Of a DNA stretch of 64,000 nt, positions 58,410-64,000 are shown piece by piece. How positions within the stretch are numbered: the stretch's first letter is position 1; the number at the start of each line of letters is the position of its first letter. The notes beneath the pieces were generated by a model. The model had not been told where the DNA came from, did no database searches, and was given only the letters and a program-made list of their open reading frames with translations. Where the stretch lies: the NCBI RefSeq assembly GCF_048569485.1, contig NW_027442251.1, positions 310,001 to 374,000 on the forward strand, read 5' to 3'. A program made the translations under genes and the position numbers. The DNA is from Anomaloglossus baeobatrachus (Eukaryota > Chordata > Amphibia > Anura > Aromobatidae).

Positions 58410-58587
58410 TTTTTTTCTGTTTATCAGTAGGACTTCAAAATAACAAAGGTGATCGCCTCCCGTTGCCTGGGAACCGTCCAGGCACAAGAGGGCTATGTGT
58501 CACCAGAAGGCGCACACACTCCCTCAAGGCCGGCAGACGTGCAATCCCAGGCACCTTCCAGTACCGACCAAGGTAGCGTCCTCCGAA
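58410..58587 (-). mobile_element. 3' end of a poly(A) retroelement in U2 (copy B)
   Basis: Same as 15043-15220; the T-run is slightly longer and uninterrupted. Confidence 0.6.
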
Positions 58588-58624
58588 ACTACACTTGATC
58601 TTAGCCAAAAGGCCGAGAAGCTAT
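58588..58624 (-). ncRNA. U2 snRNA nt 1-37, fragment, copy B
   Basis: Same 37-nt U2 head as at 15221-15257. Confidence 0.92.
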
Positions 58625-59507
58625 AACCCGAATTGGTTACGGCCTTGAGTGGCACCCTGGCCTATACCGGACACATCTTAGGGAGAGGGAGACAAACCCA
58701 CGCCTACAGAAGACATTTTGTCACCCAAGCCAAACCCTTGAAAAGGCTGTTTTGCAGAGCAAAAACAAGGAGAATGGTGCTTTTTGCAGCCGCCGCCCAC
58801 TGCAATGAATCTGAATAACTCCTCCTTTTGGGCACAAGCACCTCCCCTCCCCCTTGCAGTCTTTCCAATTCATGATACAAAAAGACGGACGGACAGGACA
58901 GGACAGGACCATCTGCCTGACTTTCCGTCACTGCCACCCTTTGCCATCCTTGCCCGTAGAAAGCCCTTTCATCATCCCCAAACCCTAATCTTTTCCCTTC
59001 CCTTCCCAGCTGCGTCTCACTCCCTTTCATTAGGAAGTGAGCGCAGCCTTTTCTCCGTTCTGCACATGCGCGACGTTAAACACAAATGCGCAGGCGTGCG
59101 TTCCATTAGCCTCACTGCATTCCACTCCCATACAGGAAGTGGGCACAGCTATTACTACGGTCGCACATAAAAGAACCCACGGCCACCACTGCACATAGCT
59201 GACTCCACCACAGGACACCCACTTCTACACCAACGCAGGTAAGACAGGATCGGCACCTCTATGCTCCCGTTACAATCAGGCTCAGTCACCATGTGATAAC
59301 GCTCTCAACTCTTTAGTTGCAGGCTCCCCTTGCTTCACCTCCACTGGCTGTGCTGCCATTTCCTCTCCCACCTGGAAGGTATACTTTATTCCACTATTTT
59401 CCTGTTTCTCTCTTCCCCCTTTTCCCATAACCTACTTTTATCTGCATTTGTGGGGTATCTATATGCTATTTACATCATAGTTTTATTCATTAATATGGAA
59501 GGGAAGA
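58625..59507 (-). promoter_or_regulatory. U2 5' flank and unassigned promoter-like DNA (copy B)
   Basis: Same as 15258-16140. Confidence 0.45.
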
Positions 59508-60260
59508 GTGCCCATGAGAGTGTTGAACTGCGGAGAGCAAAAGATTAAGCTGCTCCGATTTGCCACCATTGATAAGCTGTTCTCAGTAGATACACATGCT
59601 ATCCAAACAGCAGCATCCACCATTGCTTCAGCCCACCCATTCAGTGACAGCTCACCAAGTCAGCCAGAGGAGTGGTGTAAGGAATTACACGTAGGCACTG
59701 ACTCCACACCTTCACATCACAAGAAGGGGGTCTACAGGCTAGTGCAAGAATACGAGCAAGTCTTCAGCAAACATCCGCTAGACTTTTGAAAAATAAAAGG
59801 GGTCAAACACTACATCCCCACAAGTGCACACCCACCCATCAAAGAGAGATATAAGCCAAATCTACCTGCACATTACCAGTGTACCAAGGACATGTTGAGC
59901 AACATGAAGGAGGCTGGGGTTATCCGTGACAGTTGTAGCCTCTGGGCAGCTCCGTTGGTCCTGTTAAAGAAGAAGGACAGCACCACTCCCCTGTATTGAG
60001 GAATAGCTAGCTGCATTGACAACTGCAAATTATTTTTCTACCCTTGATCTCACTAGTCACTATTGGCAAGTGTCCGTTGCTGAGGCAGACCGGGAGAAGA
60101 CCGCCTTTGCCACCCCGATGGGTCTCTGCGAGTTCAAAAGCATGCCCTTCGAGCTGTGCAATTTGCCAGGAACCTTCCAGAGGCTGATGGAATGCTGCTT
60201 GGGACACCGAAACTTTGAAACGGTACTGCTATACCTTTATGATGTTATTGTTTATTCTAA
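59508..60260 (+). mobile_element. Gypsy pol fragment (fossil), copy B centre
   Basis: Same broken scrap as 16141-16893. Confidence 0.85.
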
Positions 60261-60370
60261 CGCAAACAAGATTTTAGGGTGTATAAAAAGGGAGATTAGA
60301 TCCGATGATCCCAACGTATTGTTACCCCTCTATAAATCACTTGTAAGGCCACATCTGGAATATGGGGTAA
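60261..60370 (+). mobile_element. CR1/L2-like LINE fragment, copy B
   Basis: Same scrap as 16894-17003. Confidence 0.65.
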
Positions 60371-60635
60371 AGTCCTGAGCAGGTTGATAACCATTGGTTT
60401 GAGCATGGTAGGGTGTAGTACGCATCTTCCTGCATCGGTAAAAGCTGCAGAAGTCCTTGAAGATTTCCGCTTCAAAGGCAGTGCCTTGATCTGTGAGGAC
60501 TCTCTCTGAGTAGCCATGAGGTCTGCATAAGTGTGCTTGGAAGACCTTCGCTGCAGTATGGGCCATTAGATCTTTGACTTGTACCACAACCATAAATCTC
60601 GAGTAGTTGTCTACCATCGTAAGTGCATACGTGAG
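60371..60635 (-). mobile_element. Gypsy integrase fragment (fossil), copy B
   Basis: Same scrap as 17004-17268. Confidence 0.85.
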
Positions 60636-60640
60636 CTCAC

Positions 60641-60891
60641 CTCGATATTCTGCAACAAAACTCCCTTTTTCGATTTCAGTTTCAGCAAACACTCCTCTTC
60701 CTGTAGAAAATATTTATCATTACCTAAGACAGTCATTCTAATGCATGACAATATTAAGGCAATTTAGTTAAAACTTGTTTTAACTCACCTTTAAGGGGAT
60801 TGATGTATTTCATGGTCAATCCAGGTTTGTCAGTGATGGCACTGACATAATGTATGGCGTCTTTTTCGGGCGTTATCCTTTGCCTTTTCAT
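60641..60891 (-). pseudogene. KMT5A-like SET-domain gene fragment, two exons (copy B)
   Basis: Exon 1 at 60891-60789 and exon 2 at 60700-60641, identical in encoded residues and splice sites to copy A. Confidence 0.78.
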
Positions 60892-63800
60892 TGTGAAAAT
60901 CCAGTTGCCTATATCAAAGCAAATTCTACTACTTGGAAAGTATGCAGAAAATGAAATGTAGAACATATAACATCAACTGCTTAGGAACGCATCATAGGTT
61001 AGTACTTAAAAGGATATTGTCATGTTCTAGTCATAATGCAAGCTGGACATTTTTCATGTTACCCTGTAATCGCCGGCCTGTTCTAATGCTCACAAGCCAA
61101 GATATAGGCTCAGCTGCTAAGGCTTCCCTCTGCCTTCTGAATGAAAATTGAATATGTCTGGCTCACTGTGTATATAGCAGGTGCTCAGAAAAAATAAGAG
61201 TCAATTCAATAGAAATAGCTCTGGCCCACTATAGTGATCAATAACGTAAGAAAAGAACTCTTAGAATGCTGAAAATTCTTTATTTGTGCAAAAGGATAAT
61301 TCATCCAACGTTTCGAGCTTGTTTTTAGGTCTTTATCAAGGATAAAGTTATCTAAGATCATAAAGGGTTACAAAACCATATAAACACGTAATTAGTACAT
61401 AGTACAACATAACAGTACAATATATTGCTACTTGAGAGTACAATGGGTCAAATGACCATGATGCACATACAAAAAAATTTTCCAAAGCCATAGTGAAAAC
61501 ATTTGTACTGAGGAAAGAAAATTTCCACATGACCTATCTGGAGAAACATTCTGGATCAAACAACCAAAAATAGTCAAGCAGGTAAATACACACCTATATG
61601 GATAACAGGATGATATGTGTTCAATTGTATAGCGTCATTGCCATTAAGGTACAAATGGAAAACTTGCAATCCTATATAGTGAAGGAAATGAACACATATC
61701 ATATCAAAGAACACAGGAACATGGGTGTGAGAAAAACCTCAATGTTTATACTTTGTTCTTTATAATGGTGTGAACATGTATATGTCTCAGTACCTTATGA
61801 ACTTGAGAATTCTAGTGAGTAGATGATGAAAGCCTATTCCAGAACTGGAATCGGTAAATAATTGTAGGTGGAATCTAAATGAAAAGATGGTACAAGTGTT
61901 ATCATGACACGTGGGCTATAACACAATGGACCGTGTGACAAAGAAGAAAGGAGAGAAAGAAGAGGAAGAAAATGGAACTACCTGTAACATTACGTGATAG
62001 TCACTGGTAAGTATCACTTGACAATTCAGGTGAAAAAGGATTCCTTTATTAAAGGGTTCTCAGTCGCCTCAGGATCATGAAATACTAGGGTAAATGATAT
62101 GAGAATGGGTAAGAAGCACCACTAAAGGAAATATGAGATGCAGGACATATATCTATAAACCCCTGAACTACATGATAGAAATAAAAAGAAGAAAAAAGAA
62201 AAAAAAGAAGAAAGAAGAAGAACACATAGAATGCGGAAAGAGAATGGGTACAACTACCTGAGTTACTGCAGGGAGGCCCCTGGTAGGTATTGTGAGGGTT
62301 AGTGGAATTCCTTCACTGAAGGGTTCTCAGTTGCCTCAGGTTCGTGAAAAATGCTATAGACAAATAATGCCCGGAGAAAAGGGGTTCATATACAGCGAAT
62401 AATGGTAATACAAGGTACATGTGTCCCATGTAATAGTATAAATATATATATATTGTACTAAGCTCTACACCAGAAATAGAAAGTAGTCCCTCTGCCTTCT
62501 GTCTAGGTGCCCTGAGTTATGTCCTGTAAACTGTCACAGTGACCTAGACACACATGTGTAGTAGGGGAATATCCCTGCTGAGATGCCAGTGCTAGAGCAC
62601 TCGTTTGCTGTGGAGTTGAACGCTATGTGAGCAGTTCTTACCTTCAATGAGCAGAAGTCTCTTTTTTCAGATTTCAATATCTCTGTGGGTATCTGGCAGA
62701 AATATGGAATACTCTTTACTGCTAAGACCCTGTACACCACTCCCACTAAAGGGGGCTTTACACGCTGCGACATCGCTAATGCGGAGTCGTTGGGGTCACG
62801 GAATTTGTGACGCACATCCGGCCGCATTAGCGATGTTGCTGCGTGTGATACCGATGAGCGATTTTGCATCGTTGCAAAAACGTGCAAAATCGCTCATCGG
62901 TGACATGGGTCTCCATTCTCGATTATCGTTACTGCAGCAGTAACGATGTAGTTCGTCGCTCCTGCGGTAGCACACATCGCTCCGTGTGACACCGCAGAAA
63001 CGAGGAACCTCTCCTTACCTGCCTCCCAGCCGCTATGAGGAAGGAAGGAGGTGGGCGGGATGTTCCGGCCACTCATCTCCGCCCCTCCGCTGCTATTGGG
63101 CGGTCGCTCAGTGACGTCGCTGTGACGCCGCACGGACCGCCCCCTTAGAAAGGAGGCGGTTCGCCGGACACAGCGACGTCGCCGGGCAGGTAAGTATGTG
63201 TGACGGGTCTGGTCGGTGTTGTGCGGCATGGGCAGCGATTTGCCCGTGTCGCGCAACAGATGGGGGCGGGTACCCACACTAGCGATATCGGGACCGATAT
63301 CGCAGTGTGTAAAGTAGCCTTTAGTCACATGACCAAGACTGTATCTGTGTCCCTACAACACACTTGAGACAAATGTGTGTGTGAGCCTGCATTGTGGGGT
63401 ATATATAATATATTATAGAGCTGGGAAGGATCATTCTAAGCAGTGAGCTGTTCCAGTATTTGTAGGAAAATACCCAGTAGAAGCATCAAACACAGCACCA
63501 ATACCTCCCATCAGTATTCCACCACAGTGCCATGTAACCCATGCCCTACACTCCCATCTACACCAATACTATACAGGCACAAACTAGTATATCTGACTAA
63601 AAGCCCCCAAAATATGAAGAACGGCCTATAGTTGAGTGTGGATATAAAATCTATGTGAGCAGAGCTAGAATAGAAATCACTGATCGCATTGAAGTCATTC
63701 TGACCATAAATCACCATGATATCAAGGTGAGGAGTTGTGTGTTACTGCTAGGAGGAAAGGGTTAACAGTGGAATATTAAGGTGCATTTCTGTGTGCAGTG

Positions 63801-64000
63801 TTACTAGTCAATGTAACAATTCAGTATGAGCTGCTCTTGGTGCCGGGGGAGGGAGATGCTCTCCTGAGCAAGATAGATGGGGAATGAACATGATATCTAT
63901 ATAGTGTAAGGCAGGGGGTCTCAAACCAGGTGATCATGTCTGATCAACTGGTTACATTATGTCTGATTACCTTGTCTAACAGTTTTTTCTCCCCTTTCTT
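60892..64000 (-). repeat. Giant palindrome B, right arm (cut by window end)
   Basis: Mirror of the B left arm. By symmetry it should extend about 1.3 kb beyond the window. It includes the hammerhead-like hairpin at 61305-61341. Confidence 0.93.
62746..63324 (-). mobile_element. MITE-like element, palindrome B right arm
   Basis: 579-bp copy. It has the right-arm base at 63102 but left-arm bases at 62978 and 62968, so it is a mosaic of the two arm types. Confidence 0.75.

Larger units (their letters stand above)
48281..64000. repeat. Direct duplication copy B (partner 5121-20633)
   Basis: Same order, orientation and insertions as copy A, so every LTR insertion predates the duplication. It continues past the window end. 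Confidence 0.93.

Overview
The window looks like repeat-dense nuclear DNA of a vertebrate, most likely an anuran amphibian. The evidence is the mix of hAT transposons, Gypsy-type LTR elements, Penelope-like and CR1/L2-like LINE pieces, a tyrosine-recombinase/SGNH retroelement, a vertebrate U2 snRNA gene fragment, and exons of a KMT5A-like SET gene of a kind expanded in frogs and fish. No complete, evidently functional host gene is visible. The species call rests on recalled family resemblance, not a search.

Layout: 1-5452 is the 3' part of a hAT element (hAT1): transposase, then a 234-bp tandem array partly copied from the transposase's own 3' coding end, then a terminal repeat. 5453-10680 holds a decayed multi-copy gene of unknown class, interrupted by four LTR-type insertions. 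10681-21961 is a giant palindrome (copy A): two ~4.4-kb arms of Penelope-like tails, a MITE and other repeats, around a ~2.5-kb centre with a U2 snRNA 5' end, Gypsy and LINE scraps, and two KMT5A-like exons. 22171-25490 is the 3' half of a second hAT (hAT2) with a 118-bp array. 26021-29240 is a broken Gypsy pol. 29484-30035 is a small hairpin. 31003-36884 is copy C of the palindrome unit: centre plus one arm, still attached to the rest of the U2 gene and its 3' box. 37167-38590 is the front of a hAT2 transposase (minus strand). 38591-43890 is a second palindrome, built from a YR/SGNH retroelement around a GACA-rich loop. 43892-44335 repeats a piece of hAT2. 44336-48612 is a second hAT1 array. 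48281-64000 repeats 5121-20633 almost exactly (copy B).

The likely history is nested insertion of mobile elements, inverted duplication that turned a one-armed unit (like C) into two-armed palindromes (A, B), and a recent direct duplication of at least 15.5 kb. Arm-specific variants and one mosaic patch suggest arm-to-arm gene conversion. The main novelty is this structural history, together with the self-derived hAT arrays, the U2 gene split at its branch-site-pairing region, and the captured SET exons. Sequences that appear in two or three copies are annotated at each position.
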